A stretch of DNA of 64,000 nucleotides from Microvirga lotononidis (GCF_034627025.1 NZ_CP141048.1:2182001-2246000); one strand, 5' to 3'. Positions 20,887 through 30,953 are shown, counted from the first letter of the stretch. Numbers and translations: made by a program. Notes: generated by a model not told the origin, from the letters alone.

Positions 20887-21121
20887 TCCTCTCTCCTCAT
20901 GCTGATTGTCTGGTCGCAGAATGAATGTAGTGCCGGCTCGATCAAATCCCCAGGGGGTGGGATGTCAAGGACCGGATGCGCAACCCTGCTCCGACCCGTC
21001 TTAGACTTTTGGCGCTTTGATCGATCAGCATAAGGCTTATAATCATTAACGGTCGACATCCTGACGGATCGGGATCGGGGATGTCGTCCATGGTAGTTTT
21101 CCCGGGAGCGTATCGGGCGAA

Positions 21122-21697
21122 ATGGCGACGGACAAACAACCGACGATCATCAAGAAATATGCCAACCGCCGCCTCTACCACACGGGCACATCCACCTACG
21201 TGACGCTGGAAGATCTGGCCGGCATGGTGCGCAAAGGCGAAGACTTCGTGGTCTATGACGCGAAGTCCGGCGAGGAGATCACCCGCTCGGTCCTGGCGCA
21301 GATCATCTTCGAGCAGGAGAACAAGGAAGGGCCGAACCTCCTGCCCGTCACGGTGCTCCGCCAGCTGATCCGCTTCTACGGCGACAGCATGCAGGCCTTG
21401 GTGCCCAGCTACCTCGAATTTTCCATGAACAACCTGTCCCAGGAACAGCAGAAGCTCCGCGAGCAGATGGCGCAGACCTTCGGGCCCGGGGCCTTTCAGG
21501 CCATGGAGGAGCAGGTGCGCAAGAACATGGGCTTCTTCACGGAAGCAATGCGCATGTTCTCGCCTTTCCCTCAGGCGTCGTCCGGGACGTCCGAGACGAA
21601 GCCGGCGGCCAAGAGCGAGGAAACGAACGATCTCGACCGCCTGAAGCAGCAGATGGCCGACATGCAGGCCAAGCTCGACAAGCTGGCCACCAAATAG
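21122..21697 (+). CDS. phaR: Polyhydroxyalkanoate synthesis regulator PhaR
   Basis: A 191-residue DNA-binding regulator. The N-terminal PHB/PHA accumulation regulator domain (IIKKYANRRLYHTGTSTYVTLEDL) binds DNA, and the following domain senses PHB granules in known members, releasing repression of phasin genes. A charged C-terminal coiled segment (DLDRLKQQMADMQAKLDKL) follows. It is divergent from phaA across 235 bp, where its operator may lie. Confidence 0.95.
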   Translation: MATDKQPTIIKKYANRRLYHTGTSTYVTLEDLAGMVRKGEDFVVYDAKSGEEITRSVLAQIIFEQENKEGPNLLPVTVLRQLIRFYGDSMQALVPSYLEFSMNNLSQEQQKLREQMAQTFGPGAFQAMEEQVRKNMGFFTEAMRMFSPFPQASSGTSETKPAAKSEETNDLDRLKQQMADMQAKLDKLATK

Positions 21698-21758
21698 GTC
21701 TTTGAGATGGAATAACGGTGCTGTAGGGTGATGCACCTGCCATCACGTCCGACAGCCT

Positions 21759-22577
21759 ATGATTTCCGTTGAACGATACCTTGATCGCATCGGCCATCGC
21801 GGAGCGCTGATTGCAACCGAGGACACGCTGGCGTCGCTGCATGCGGCTCACAGCGAAGCCATCCCTTTCGAGAATCTCGACATTCACCTCGGCAAGGCGC
21901 TTTCCAGCGACATCGCGGCGCTTTTCGCAAAGATGGTGCTCCACAGGCGGGGCGGATACTGCTTCGAGCAGAACGGCCTGTTCGCCGCGATGCTGGAAAG
22001 GATCGGCTTCAAGGTACGGCCGGTTCTGGGCCGGACGACTTTCGGCGCCAAGGCTCCGCGCCCGCGAGGACATCTTCTCTCGCTGGTGGAGACGGGCGGG
22101 CGGACGTGGATTGCCGATGTGGGATTCGGGGGGCACGGGCTTCTTGAACCGGTGCCGTTCGAAATGGGCCGTTCACATCGGGCCGGAGGCGAAACCTACC
22201 GCGTGATCGCCTCAGGCAATAGGGGCCTCGAACTGGAGATGCAGACCCCGGACGGGTGGGTCTCTCTCTATTGGTTCGACGAGATGCCTTGCTATCCGGT
22301 CGATGTGGACGTGATGAATTTCTATCACTCGCATTCGATGGATTCGTTCTTCTACAACAACCGCGTCGTTGCTTCGGCGCGGCGGGACCGCCGCCTGATG
22401 TTGACCAACAACGAGATGAAGATCGTTCGCGGCGGCGATGTCGAGATCCGGCTCATAGAGGATGAAGCAACCTATCTGAGAGTTCTGCTGGATGACTTCG
22501 ATATCGAGCTCCCGCCGGATGCTCATGCCGAGTTGAGACCCCACCCCTCGATCGGGCCCGCCAGCCAAGTGGCCTGA
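21759..22577 (+). CDS. nat: Arylamine N-acetyltransferase
   Basis: A 272-residue enzyme that transfers acetyl from acetyl-CoA to aromatic amines and hydrazines. The Cys-His-Asp triad is intact: C68 in RGGYCFEQN, H105 in RPRGHLLSLV and D120 in WIADVGFGG. Length is normal for the family. It follows phaR by 61 bp on the same strand; a functional link is not apparent. Confidence 0.94.
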   Translation: MISVERYLDRIGHRGALIATEDTLASLHAAHSEAIPFENLDIHLGKALSSDIAALFAKMVLHRRGGYCFEQNGLFAAMLERIGFKVRPVLGRTTFGAKAPRPRGHLLSLVETGGRTWIADVGFGGHGLLEPVPFEMGRSHRAGGETYRVIASGNRGLELEMQTPDGWVSLYWFDEMPCYPVDVDVMNFYHSHSMDSFFYNNRVVASARRDRRLMLTNNEMKIVRGGDVEIRLIEDEATYLRVLLDDFDIELPPDAHAELRPHPSIGPASQVA

Positions 22578-22582
22578 GCTCC

Positions 22583-24214
22583 TTACATCGCGGCCTTTTT
22601 CAGCATCCGCCGGAGGCTCAGGGGCTGCGCGACGATCTCCGGCTCCCCGAACAGGGCCCCCTCCAGGTAATCCACGCCCCAGGCGGAGAGCAGGTGGGCG
22701 GTGGCCTCGTCATCCACCCATTCCGCCGCCGTGGCGATGCCGAGGTGCTGGGCCCTGTCGATCAGGGTCCTGACGGTGAGGCGGTCGTCGGTCGAGCGCT
22801 TGAGCGGCTGGATGAAGACGCCGTCGATCTTGAGAATGTCGACGGGCAGCATCCGCAGTTGATCCTGCGTCACGTAGCCTGCCCCGAAGCCGTTGAGCGC
22901 GAGGCCGACGCCTAAGGCCTTCATGGCATGGAGGCGGCCCAGAACGGCCCGTGGCTCGGCCAGGGCAGCCTCGGGAACTTCGACGATGAGGCGCGACTCG
23001 ATGCCGGGCCGGGCACCGAGATGGGCCGCCAGCATGGGCAGCCATTCGGCATCCTGCAGGGTCCTGACGGAGACCGGCAGCGCCAGACGCCGATCGGGAT
23101 GGTCTCTCAGGTGATCGGCCGCCAGCTCCAGCATGCGCCCGTCGACGAGGAGGGCGAGGTTCGTGTCCTTGAGCTTCGGCACCGGGCCGAGCAGGAGCGG
23201 GTGGTCTCCAGAGCCCGCGAGGGCGGCATAGGCCTGCATCAGGGCAGGCACACGGCTTTGGGCCTCCACCACCGGCTGGCAGGCAAGAGCGAGGCTCCGG
23301 CTGTTGAGGGCGTCGACCCAGTCGAACGGGGCCTGCTCCGCCGCCGGCGAGGGAGCCTTCGGGCGCGCGTCGTAGAGCCTGCAGGCTTCCCCGTGCTCGA
23401 GACTCGAGGCCAGGGCCTGCTCGGCGAAGCGCAGCAGCTTGGTGGCCTTGAAGGTATGGTCCGGCGCACAGGCCGCTCCCAGGTTCAGCGAGGCAACGGC
23501 CGGGTGATCCTCGATGAGCCCGGCGAGGCGCTTCATGGCGCTCGGAGCATCGGCGGCCGGGCAGCAGGTCAGGGTCAGGGCGAAGCGCTGGGGCTCGAGG
23601 ATGGTGAAGAGGTCATGGCGGCGCATCATCGGACGCACCTTCCGGGCGATCTCCGTCATCGCGTCGGCCCCCGCATCGTCGAGGGCCCCGACGATCAGGG
23701 TGCAGGTCTGGGACACTCTCAGGGCTTCATTGATGCCGTTCTGGATGCTGCACAGGAGCTCCGAGCGCTGTTTCAGCATCGCGGGCAGCAGATCCCGCGC
23801 ACTCGGAACCGGGTCGAGGCGCAACTGGCCACGGGCGAAGGCCGGGTGTCCATGGATATCCGGCTGCCAGCGTCCCGCGTCCTCGACCATCGTCACCCGG
23901 TCGGGTTCGAAGCGCAGGGCATACCGGGTTTCGTAGGCGCCGCCCCGAGCCTCGGCAGAGGCAATGGCGTCCCGGCGGGACAACCCGCAGCCGGGTTCGA
24001 TCATGTGGGAGAAGCCTTGGCCCGTCTTCGGCAGATCTTTCGCCGGCACGCCGAGGATTTCGGCCGCGCCGGGCCCCCAGGTCAGGGCGTCGGATTGCAG
24101 ATCCCAGGCATAGGTGAGGCTCGCCGTGGAGCGCAAAGGGCTCCGCGAGGCTTGGCGTCGCGGCCGGGAAACGCCCTTGAAAAGCCCCGTCCGGCCCTGC
24201 CCCTTCGTCGCCAT
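22583..24214 (-). CDS. Degenerate PAS-GGDEF-EAL protein
   Basis: A 543-residue cytosolic protein. A PAS-like region (about 45-140) is followed by a GGDEF-type fold with no GGDEF motif and an EAL-type domain from about residue 305. The EAL domain lacks key catalytic residues: the EAL triplet region reads MQAYAAL, the E in ExTE is lost (EVPEA), DDFG is NGFG (near 436), and AEGVE is AEWVD (near 498). LPVDILKIDGVF is kept. It is therefore unlikely to hydrolyse c-di-GMP and may act as a binding or scaffolding protein. Start chosen at 24214 (MATKGQGRTG); the frame opens 14 codons earlier. Confidence 0.85.
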   Translation of the reverse strand: MATKGQGRTGLFKGVSRPRRQASRSPLRSTASLTYAWDLQSDALTWGPGAAEILGVPAKDLPKTGQGFSHMIEPGCGLSRRDAIASAEARGGAYETRYALRFEPDRVTMVEDAGRWQPDIHGHPAFARGQLRLDPVPSARDLLPAMLKQRSELLCSIQNGINEALRVSQTCTLIVGALDDAGADAMTEIARKVRPMMRRHDLFTILEPQRFALTLTCCPAADAPSAMKRLAGLIEDHPAVASLNLGAACAPDHTFKATKLLRFAEQALASSLEHGEACRLYDARPKAPSPAAEQAPFDWVDALNSRSLALACQPVVEAQSRVPALMQAYAALAGSGDHPLLLGPVPKLKDTNLALLVDGRMLELAADHLRDHPDRRLALPVSVRTLQDAEWLPMLAAHLGARPGIESRLIVEVPEAALAEPRAVLGRLHAMKALGVGLALNGFGAGYVTQDQLRMLPVDILKIDGVFIQPLKRSTDDRLTVRTLIDRAQHLGIATAAEWVDDEATAHLLSAWGVDYLEGALFGEPEIVAQPLSLRRMLKKAAM

Positions 24215-24369
24215 CACACTCAACCCTCGAAATACGCACGACCCGGGAACGGCCAAAGTGCCTGCACAAGCCTGACTGCCCGGGAAATCAAGGGATACAG
24301 GATCCGCCCCTACGCTTAATGAAGGGTAAAAAGCGAAAGGAAATCAGGATGTTTGGGGATTGCGGGCAT

Positions 24370-24397
24370 AAAAAAACCGGCGCTTGGGGCGCCGGTT
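24370..24397 (-). terminator. Rho-independent terminator of rpmF
   Basis: Nine-base-pair stem aaccggcgc / gcgccggtt, 5-nt loop, then six T on the minus strand; 23 bp beyond the rpmF stop. Confidence 0.9.
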
Positions 24398-24420
24398 CGG
24401 ATCGTCGCATGTTGCGTCGA

Positions 24421-24606
24421 TTACGCGTCGGTCTTCACCTTGAGAACCTGACGGCCACGATACATGCCGGTCTTCAGGTCAACATGGTGAGGGCGGCGCA
24501 GCTCGCCGGAATCCTTGTCCTCGATGTAGGTCGGGGCCTGCAAGGCATCGGCGGAGCGACGCATTCCGCGCCGCGAAGGCGACGTTTTTCTTTTTGGAAC
24601 GGCCAT
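24421..24606 (-). CDS. rpmF: 50S ribosomal protein L32
   Basis: A 61-residue large-subunit protein with the standard start [18 protein letters not shown] and the [19 protein letters not shown] core of alphaproteobacterial L32. It lacks zinc cysteines, as usual here. ATG 24606 has CCGGAG upstream. It is separated from mtgA (same strand, upstream) by 200 bp. Confidence 0.98.
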   Translation of the reverse strand: MAVPKRKTSPSRRGMRRSADALQAPTYIEDKDSGELRRPHHVDLKTGMYRGRQVLKVKTDA

Positions 24607-24806
24607 TTCTCGTCTCCGGTTAAAATAGCGGAGCGCCCGCTCAACCGGGGAACGCTCACATCTCAAACTTGATGAGGTTGCGCCTCATACAAGGTCTTTG
24701 GGGAAATATCTAGTCCCTCGAAGCAATCCGAGGGTTTTTCATTGCCGCAGGGGCTCTCGCGCATCGGATCCAGAACGGGATCTGCACCCTGGGGCCGAAC
24801 GATGCG

Positions 24807-25493
24807 CTACCGCTTGAGGCAATCGCTGAAAGGCGCGGCCCGCTCCATGCGCGCCTGGAGCTGACCCGCCAGGGACCGATGGCCGGGCCGCGGCCGGGCC
24901 GGGTTGCGGACCAGGGGATTGGGGAGAGCCCGCGCCAGGAGGGCCGCCTCCTGACGGGTCAGATTCTTGGCAGGTTTGCGGAAATAGGTCCGGGCGGCCG
25001 TCTCGACTCCGAAGATTCCGTCGCCCCATTCGGCGACGTTGAGATAGACCTCCATCATCTTCCGCTTCGACCAGATCAGGTCGAGATAGAGGGCGACCGG
25101 GATTTCCAGCCCCTTGCGGAGATAGGAGCGGCTTGGCCACAGAAACAGATTTTTCGCCACCTGCATGGGAATGGTCGAAGCGCCACGGGACGGTCCGTCC
25201 CCGTCGGCAGCCTCCACCACGTCCCAGAGCGCGCCCCAATCCACGCCGTTATGCTCGCAGAAGCGACTGTCCTCGGACGTCATGACCGCGAGCGGGAGGT
25301 TCGGAGAGATCTCGTCTAGGCCGACGAAGGTCCTCTCGACAGGCTGCAGGGTGAGCCAGCGCCCGAGCATCAGAGTCGAGGCCGGCGGCACGGCCCAGTA
25401 CAAAAGGCCTAGCCAAAAGACTGCCCCGACCCATAAGAGAATGAGACCAAGGCCGATCTGAACGAGTCGGCGGAAAAAGCGGGCGACCGTCAT
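24807..25493 (-). CDS. mtgA: Monofunctional peptidoglycan glycosyltransferase
   Basis: A family GT51 enzyme that polymerises lipid II into glycan strands. From the chosen ATG at 25493 the protein has 228 residues: one N-terminal transmembrane helix (about 8-32), the catalytic motif MTSEDSRFCEHNGVDW, RGASTIPMQVAKNLFLW, KRKMMEVYLNVAEWG and ARTYFRKPAKNLTRQEAALLA. The frame is open upstream to 25733, and two ATGs at 25598 and 25595 would add 35 mostly charged residues but collide with the divergent ispA start, so the shorter form is preferred. Confidence 0.93.
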   Translation of the reverse strand: MTVARFFRRLVQIGLGLILLWVGAVFWLGLLYWAVPPASTLMLGRWLTLQPVERTFVGLDEISPNLPLAVMTSEDSRFCEHNGVDWGALWDVVEAADGDGPSRGASTIPMQVAKNLFLWPSRSYLRKGLEIPVALYLDLIWSKRKMMEVYLNVAEWGDGIFGVETAARTYFRKPAKNLTRQEAALLARALPNPLVRNPARPRPGHRSLAGQLQARMERAAPFSDCLKR

Positions 25494-25596
25494 CGGCTTC
25501 CGCGGCCGCCCCGACCGCAGTGTCCATTTCGGCCTCGCTCGTTCATCAACGCTCCCCTCGGGCGGAGCGGCGGCTCCATCCGAATTCAGGCTCATC

Positions 25597-26523
25597 ATGA
25601 CGCCATCCACCAGCACTTTCACGACCCGGCTCACCGATGCCGCGAGGATTGTCGAAGCAAATCTCGAAGCCTTGCTATCAGACAATGCCGTCCCCGGCGA
25701 GCTTGCCCGTCCGCCGCGCCTCATGGCCGCCATGCGTCACGCCGTCTTGGGAGGCGGCAAGCGCCTGCGTCCTTTCCTGACCATCGAGGCGGCGCGCCTC
25801 TTCGGGGTGGAAGGGCAGGGCCCCCTCAGGGCAGGCTGCGCGGTCGAGCTCCTGCATTGTTACTCCCTGGTGCATGACGACCTGCCGTCCATGGACGACG
25901 ACGACCTGCGCCGGGGGCGCCCGACCGTGCACAAGGCTTATGACGAGGCCACGGCCATCCTGGTGGGCGATGCCCTGCAAACTCTCGCCTTCGAGGTCCT
26001 CGCCGATCCGGCGACGGCCGGCGATGCGGCCATCCGTTCCGACCTCGTGCTCGGCCTCGCCCGCGCCTCGGGCCTGGGCGGCATGGTCGGGGGACAGCTG
26101 CTCGACCTGACCGCGGAGGGACGCTACGGAACCGTCACCATGGGCGAAGCCGATGTGCGGCTGCTCCAGATGATGAAGACCGGCGCCATGCTGACGTTCT
26201 CCGTCGAGGCGGGCGTGATCCTGGGACAGGCCGATGCGGCGGCGCGCGGCAGGCTCATCGAATACGGACGCGCGCTCGGAGCGGCCTTTCAGGTCGCGGA
26301 CGACATCCTCGACCGCGAGGCGACCTCGGAAACCCTCGGGAAACGCACCGGCAAGGATCAGGAGAAGGGGAAAGCCACCCTCGTCGATCTGCTCGGGATG
26401 GAGGGCGCACGCGGCGAGTGCCGGCAGCTCGTGGAGAGGGCTGAAAGCGCGCTCGACGCGTTCGGCCCGCAAGCGCAGACTTTGCGCGAAGCGGTGCGCT
26501 TCGTGGTCGAACGTCAGGTTTGA
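25597..26523 (+). CDS. ispA: Farnesyl/geranyl diphosphate synthase
   Basis: A 308-residue trans-polyprenyl synthase that condenses IPP with DMAPP/GPP. The first aspartate-rich motif is DDLPSMDDDDLRRG (from residue 94) and the second is DDILDREA; the GGGKRLRPFL loop and the K in TGKDQEKGKATLVDLLG are also typical. The start at ATG 25597 gives the usual length, though it has only a weak ribosome site. Divergent from mtgA. Confidence 0.95.
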   Translation: MTPSTSTFTTRLTDAARIVEANLEALLSDNAVPGELARPPRLMAAMRHAVLGGGKRLRPFLTIEAARLFGVEGQGPLRAGCAVELLHCYSLVHDDLPSMDDDDLRRGRPTVHKAYDEATAILVGDALQTLAFEVLADPATAGDAAIRSDLVLGLARASGLGGMVGGQLLDLTAEGRYGTVTMGEADVRLLQMMKTGAMLTFSVEAGVILGQADAAARGRLIEYGRALGAAFQVADDILDREATSETLGKRTGKDQEKGKATLVDLLGMEGARGECRQLVERAESALDAFGPQAQTLREAVRFVVERQV

Positions 26524-27123
26524 ACGGGACCCCTTGGCCGACACGATCGCGCAGAGGCGAATCTGATCTGAATCGGGCTCGCCCATCGCTTCCCGGGCCG
26601 CTCGTCCCGCAAAAACGCAGTCCTCCGTTCACTGCGAAGCTAAGCCATTGAACTATTATGGATAATCGCGCAGCGGCCGCGGCAAGCGTTGCAGCCGCAA
26701 GGATCGTCGTGGCCGCGTCGGCTCAGGCGGCTTCTGCAGCTTGTCGAAGGATCGATCCGGGAGACGATCATCGTGATGAAAGGATAGGATCCACAGAGAT
26801 TGCTTGTGTAATGAGCAGCTTCGCTCACGGATCGCAACGACTGGGTGCGCAACGGCCGCGCCTCGCCGGAATGCGGCGACCATTGCCCTGCGGATTGGCA
26901 CGCGAAAATCGCGCCGTTCGATCACTTGCGACGAAGGCGTAACCCCGAAGCTACCAAGCTCTTTACGCCTGTGAAAATCACGCGAGTTGATTCACACTCT
27001 TCTCAGCCTGGCACCGAGAGTCGATGCAATCGTGAGGTGCGCCCGACCATCGACAGAGCGCGTCGATCGGAGACATTGGGTTGGGCTTCTTACCCCGGGG
27101 GCTTGGATCAACGGGAGGAATAG
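26524..27123. other. 600-bp stretch without a recognised gene
   Basis: Between ispA and the RTX gene. Short open frames exist on both strands but none has coding-like composition plus a ribosome site. I see no tRNA, no terminator with T run and no member of the two repeat families. GGGAGGAA at the far right (about 27114) is the ribosome site of the RTX gene, and its promoter must lie in the right-hand part. Confidence 0.6.
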
Positions 27124-28194
27124 ATGGCCACAGCGTTCCGCGTAAACATGACCGGAAGTCAAGTCGTGCCGTCGACGAACTCAACAGCGACAGGTGTCGG
27201 GACGGTGATCTATGACAGCATCGCCGTCACGGCTTCCTACACGTTCAGGGTATCGGGCCTCGACTTCGGGTCCGTGACGGGCACCGGACCTCAGACGGCC
27301 GATCCCAATGACGATGTCACGGGTTTCCATTTCCATATCGGTCCGGCAGGCTCCAACGCCGATCTCGTTTTCGGTCAGATCAACCCTGACCAGGACCCCA
27401 ATCTGAAGATTACCCCCAACAGCGACGGGTCCTGGACCTTGAGCGGCGTTTGGGATCCGGCGGATCCGGCCAGCTTCTGGATCGTGGGGCTCGCCAGCCT
27501 CCTCAAATTCAGTCCCCCCGGGTTCGATGCGCCTTTCTATACGGATGCCACGACATCGGGCTTTCCGAATGGCGCGATCCGGGGACAATGGTTCGCGATT
27601 TCCAACGACAACAGCAATACGGTCAGGGGCACGGCCGATGCCGACTTCCTGCCAGGCCTCGGCGGCAACGACAGCATCTTCGGCCGGGCGGGGAACGATC
27701 TGCTGGACGGTGGCCGGGGCAACGACAGGCTGTTCGGTGAAAGCGGCAACGACACCCTGATCGGCGGTCCGGGGAACGACCGGCTCGATGGAGGGATCGG
27801 CAATGACAGCCTGTCCGGAGGCACTGGCCGCGACACTCTCAACGGCGGCCTCGGCAACGATATCCTGAACGGCGGACGCGGGGCGGATGCCTTCGTGTTC
27901 AATTCCGCCCTGGGCAGCAGTAACATCGACACCATCCGGGACTTCAACCCCGCTTCCGATACGATCCAGCTGGCCAGTTCCGTCTTTGTAGGACTGCCCA
28001 AAGGCGTCCTGACGGCCGACGCCTTCCATATCGGAACGGCAGCCGCCCATACCACCGACCGCATCATCTACGACACTGCGACGGGAGCCCTTTATTACGA
28101 TGCCGATGGTACCGGCACGGCCTCGGCCCAGGTACAATTCGCGACCGTCGAAGGAAATCCGGCCCTGACCCGGGCCGATTTTCTCATCATCTGA
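27124..28194 (+). CDS. CHRD-domain RTX exoprotein
   Basis: A 356-residue protein without an N-terminal signal peptide. Residues about 3-160 form a CHRD domain (FHFHIGPAG and GAIRGQWFAI are hallmarks). From about 170 to 255 there are roughly eight RTX nonapeptides of the GGxGxDxLx type that bind calcium. The C-terminal 100 residues resemble the secretion-signal region of type I substrates (FVFNSALGSSNIDTIRDF, FLII end). It should be secreted in one step by an ABC-type exporter; the exporter genes at 41593-44691 are candidates. A strong GGGAGGAA site precedes the ATG. Confidence 0.88.
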   Translation: MATAFRVNMTGSQVVPSTNSTATGVGTVIYDSIAVTASYTFRVSGLDFGSVTGTGPQTADPNDDVTGFHFHIGPAGSNADLVFGQINPDQDPNLKITPNSDGSWTLSGVWDPADPASFWIVGLASLLKFSPPGFDAPFYTDATTSGFPNGAIRGQWFAISNDNSNTVRGTADADFLPGLGGNDSIFGRAGNDLLDGGRGNDRLFGESGNDTLIGGPGNDRLDGGIGNDSLSGGTGRDTLNGGLGNDILNGGRGADAFVFNSALGSSNIDTIRDFNPASDTIQLASSVFVGLPKGVLTADAFHIGTAAAHTTDRIIYDTATGALYYDADGTGTASAQVQFATVEGNPALTRADFLII

Positions 28195-28206
28195 GCGGTC
28201 GGGCGA

Positions 28207-28312
28207 GAGCATCGGACCCAACAGCGGACCTGTATTTTTGGGACCGATCCGATGCTCCGCTCTTGGAAGAGCGCATCTGTTCGACACGGCCCTGCGGGGT
28301 CGCACGATGCGC
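28207..28312. repeat. Bipartite palindromic intergenic element, copy C
   Basis: Half one is agcatcggacccaa...ttgggaccgatccgatgct (28207-28252); half two is gcgcatctgttcgac...gtcgcacgatgcgcc. Same layout as the copies at 7219, 8832 and 32523. It lies between the RTX gene and a convergent GNAT gene. Confidence 0.75.
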
Positions 28313-28368
28313 CAAACGCGACGCGGAGCCCGACCGGCTCCGCAAGCAAGCGCGAACGGCGCCAATTT

Positions 28369-28914
28369 TCAAGCCGTCGGCACCCAGAACGTCAGCTTGA
28401 TGTGACCAGGGCGGCGGTTGTGCGGGAGGGAGCCTGCGGGCACGCCGCCATTGGCGAGAATGACCTTTCGCGAGGCCTCGTTGTCGTCGTCGCAGGTGAT
28501 CAGCACCCGCGAGAAACCTTCCGAGCGGCAGACCGGCAGGATCATGCGGAGCGCCTGCGTGGCATAGCCGCGCCGCTGCTTCCAGGGTACGACGGTATAG
28601 CCGATATGGCCGTAGATGGCGACCGGCAGATCCTCCGTTCCCCGTTGGAACCGAAACCCGATTCGACCGCAGAATTCCCCGTCGCTGATCCAGAAGTCGT
28701 GGGCCGGAAGACGCGGCACTTCGCGGCCGTCCGGCAGCAGGACCGTGGGGCTGTTGTAGAGGTCGTGAAGGAAGCGCTCGGGGTTGCGCCCGAGCTGGAG
28801 AAGCTGCTCGCGGCTGATATCCTGGTCCGTGTTGGGGGACCAGCCCCGCTCCAGAGCATCGGCGTAGAAGGGAAGCCAGTCCAGTCTTGGACGAATGAGA
28901 GCGATGTCGGTCAT
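28369..28914 (-). CDS. GNAT-family N-acetyltransferase
   Basis: A 181-residue protein with an acetyltransferase fold. The core is GRIGFRFQRG, IGYTVVPWKQRRGYATQALRM (acetyl-CoA loop QRRGYA) and ITCDDDNEASRKVILANGG. Such proteins often acetylate ribosomal N-termini or small molecules; the acceptor is unknown. It stands alone, convergent with the RTX gene. Confidence 0.88.
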   Translation of the reverse strand: MTDIALIRPRLDWLPFYADALERGWSPNTDQDISREQLLQLGRNPERFLHDLYNSPTVLLPDGREVPRLPAHDFWISDGEFCGRIGFRFQRGTEDLPVAIYGHIGYTVVPWKQRRGYATQALRMILPVCRSEGFSRVLITCDDDNEASRKVILANGGVPAGSLPHNRRPGHIKLTFWVPTA

Positions 28915-29006
28915 GGATTGCCCAAACTGACACCGCGCGATCTCGAGGGCAACAGGCCCTCAAGCATCGGATCCGGAAGTCTAGGTCCACGTGTGGGTCC
29001 GGTGCG

Positions 29007-30953
29007 TTAGACCGTCACCTGCGTGCCGACCTCCACCACGCGTCCGGTCGGGATCTGGAAGAAGTCCGTGGCGTCGCTCGCCGATTTCGCCAGGCTGATG
29101 AAGAGCTTGTCCTGCCAGAGCGGCATGCCCGACTGGCTGGCGGGGCGGATCGAGCGGCGTGACAGGAAGAACGATGTCGCCATGATGTCGAACTTGAAGC
29201 CCTGCTTGCGCAGGATCGCGAGGCCGCGCGGGATGTTGGGCGTTTCCATGTAGCCGTAGCTCAGACGGATGCGCCAGAACGAATCCCCCACATGCTCGAG
29301 GGTCACGCGGTCCTCGTCCTCGACCCGGGGAACGTCCGCACTGTTGACGGTGAGGATCACGTTCTTCTCGTGCAGGACCTTGTTGTGCTTGAGGTTGTGC
29401 AGGAGGGCGGCCGGCGCCGTGTCCGGATCGCTGGTCAGGAACACGGCCGTGCCCTTGACCCGGTGCGGCGGGCTCTTCTCCAGCATCTGCACCAGTTCGA
29501 GGAACGGCACGTCGATCTTGCGGGTCTTCTCGAACAGGATCCGGGTTCCCTTCACCCAGGTCCACATGACGACGAAGAAGACGCTCGCGATGATCAGCGG
29601 GACATAGCCGCCGTCGAGCAGCTTGACCAGGTTCGACGAGAGGAAGGTAAGGTCGATCAGCAGCAGGGGAATCATGATGAGCCCGGTCTTCGCCGGACCC
29701 CAGCCCCAGCTCCGGCTCATCACCAGGCAGGCGAGCAGGGTGGTGACCACCATGGTGCCGAAGACCGCGATGCCGTAGGCGCTGGCGAGGCTGCTGGAAG
29801 AGCCGAAGAGCAGCACGAGGCCGACGACGGCACCCAGGAGCAGCCAGTTCACCCGGGGCAGGTAGATCTGCCCCTGGTGCGTCTCCGAGGTGAAGCGAAC
29901 CTCCAGGCGCGGCAGCAGGCCGAGCTGAACGGCCTGCCGGGTCAGCGAAAAGGCGCCGGTAATCACGGCCTGGCTCGCCACGATGGTCGCGAGCGTCGCA
30001 AGGATCACCAGGGGCAGGAGCAGCCACGGCGGGGCCAGGAGGAAGAACGGGTTGGTAATGGCTTCCGGGTTGGACAGGACGAGGGCGCCCTGACCGAGAT
30101 AGTTCAGCGCCAGCGCGGGGAAGACGACGCTGCCCCAGGCCACGCGGATCGGATTGCGGCCGAAATGGCCGAGATCCGCATAAAGCGCCTCGGCTCCGGT
30201 CACGGCAAGGCAGACGCTGCCGAGGATGGCGAAGGCCGTGCCAGGGTGAGTCAGGAGAAAGGACACGCCGTAATAGGGGTTGAAGGCCAGGAGCACTTCC
30301 CAATCGTCGGCGATATGGATGAGGCCGAGGCCCGCCATGGAGATGAACCACAGGAGCGTGAGCGGGCCGAAGAAGGCCGCCACCTTGCCGGTGCCGCGGC
30401 TTTGTACAGTGAATAGGGCGATAAGGATGACCAGGGCGCCGGGCAGGACATAGGCATCGAAGGAAGGCGTGACGAGCTTCAGGCCTTCAAGGGCCGAAAG
30501 CACCGAGATCGCTGGCGTGATGGCGGCGTCGCCGTAGAACAGGGCCGCTCCGGCCATCCCCATCATGAGCACCGGCAGGCTGCGCCGTCCGAGCGCGCGC
30601 TGCGCTAAGGCGACCAGGGTCAGTGAACCGCCTTCGCCCTTGTTGTCGGCTCGCAGGAGGAGCAGGACATACTTGACCGAAACCGTGAGGATCAGCGCCC
30701 AGAGTAGGAGCGACAGGATGCTGATCACCAGTTCGCGAGTCAAGGGAACGGGAGTGCCATGGTGTCCACCGGTGGCGGCCATCACCGTCTCCCGCATGGC
30801 GTAGAGCGGGCTGGTACCGATATCTCCATAAACGACGCCGATGGCGCCGAGGGTCAGGGTCCAGAAGCTCGCCTTGGAATGGCTGTCCGGTAAGGTGGCC
30901 TCAGGTACAGGGGAATCTGCATGTCCTGGGGCAACGGCGTTCTGTTGTGCCAT
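29007..30953 (-). CDS. kup: Low-affinity K+ uptake protein Kup
   Basis: A 648-residue potassium/proton symporter of the inner membrane, twelve hydrophobic segments followed by a cytosolic tail of about 150 residues. The signature [20 protein letters not shown] lies near residue 36, and [15 protein letters not shown] follows. The C-terminal tail has [15 protein letters not shown] and [11 protein letters not shown] segments typical of Kup. Single gene. Confidence 0.96.
   Translation of the reverse strand: MAQQNAVAPGHADSPVPEATLPDSHSKASFWTLTLGAIGVVYGDIGTSPLYAMRETVMAATGGHHGTPVPLTRELVISILSLLLWALILTVSVKYVLLLLRADNKGEGGSLTLVALAQRALGRRSLPVLMMGMAGAALFYGDAAITPAISVLSALEGLKLVTPSFDAYVLPGALVILIALFTVQSRGTGKVAAFFGPLTLLWFISMAGLGLIHIADDWEVLLAFNPYYGVSFLLTHPGTAFAILGSVCLAVTGAEALYADLGHFGRNPIRVAWGSVVFPALALNYLGQGALVLSNPEAITNPFFLLAPPWLLLPLVILATLATIVASQAVITGAFSLTRQAVQLGLLPRLEVRFTSETHQGQIYLPRVNWLLLGAVVGLVLLFGSSSSLASAYGIAVFGTMVVTTLLACLVMSRSWGWGPAKTGLIMIPLLLIDLTFLSSNLVKLLDGGYVPLIIASVFFVVMWTWVKGTRILFEKTRKIDVPFLELVQMLEKSPPHRVKGTAVFLTSDPDTAPAALLHNLKHNKVLHEKNVILTVNSADVPRVEDEDRVTLEHVGDSFWRIRLSYGYMETPNIPRGLAILRKQGFKFDIMATSFFLSRRSIRPASQSGMPLWQDKLFISLAKSASDATDFFQIPTGRVVEVGTQVTV

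Noticed and set aside
26658..26942. Small open frame in the 600-bp gap after ispA
   Set aside because: No ribosome site, biased Ala/Arg composition and no similarity to known proteins; not better than chance.
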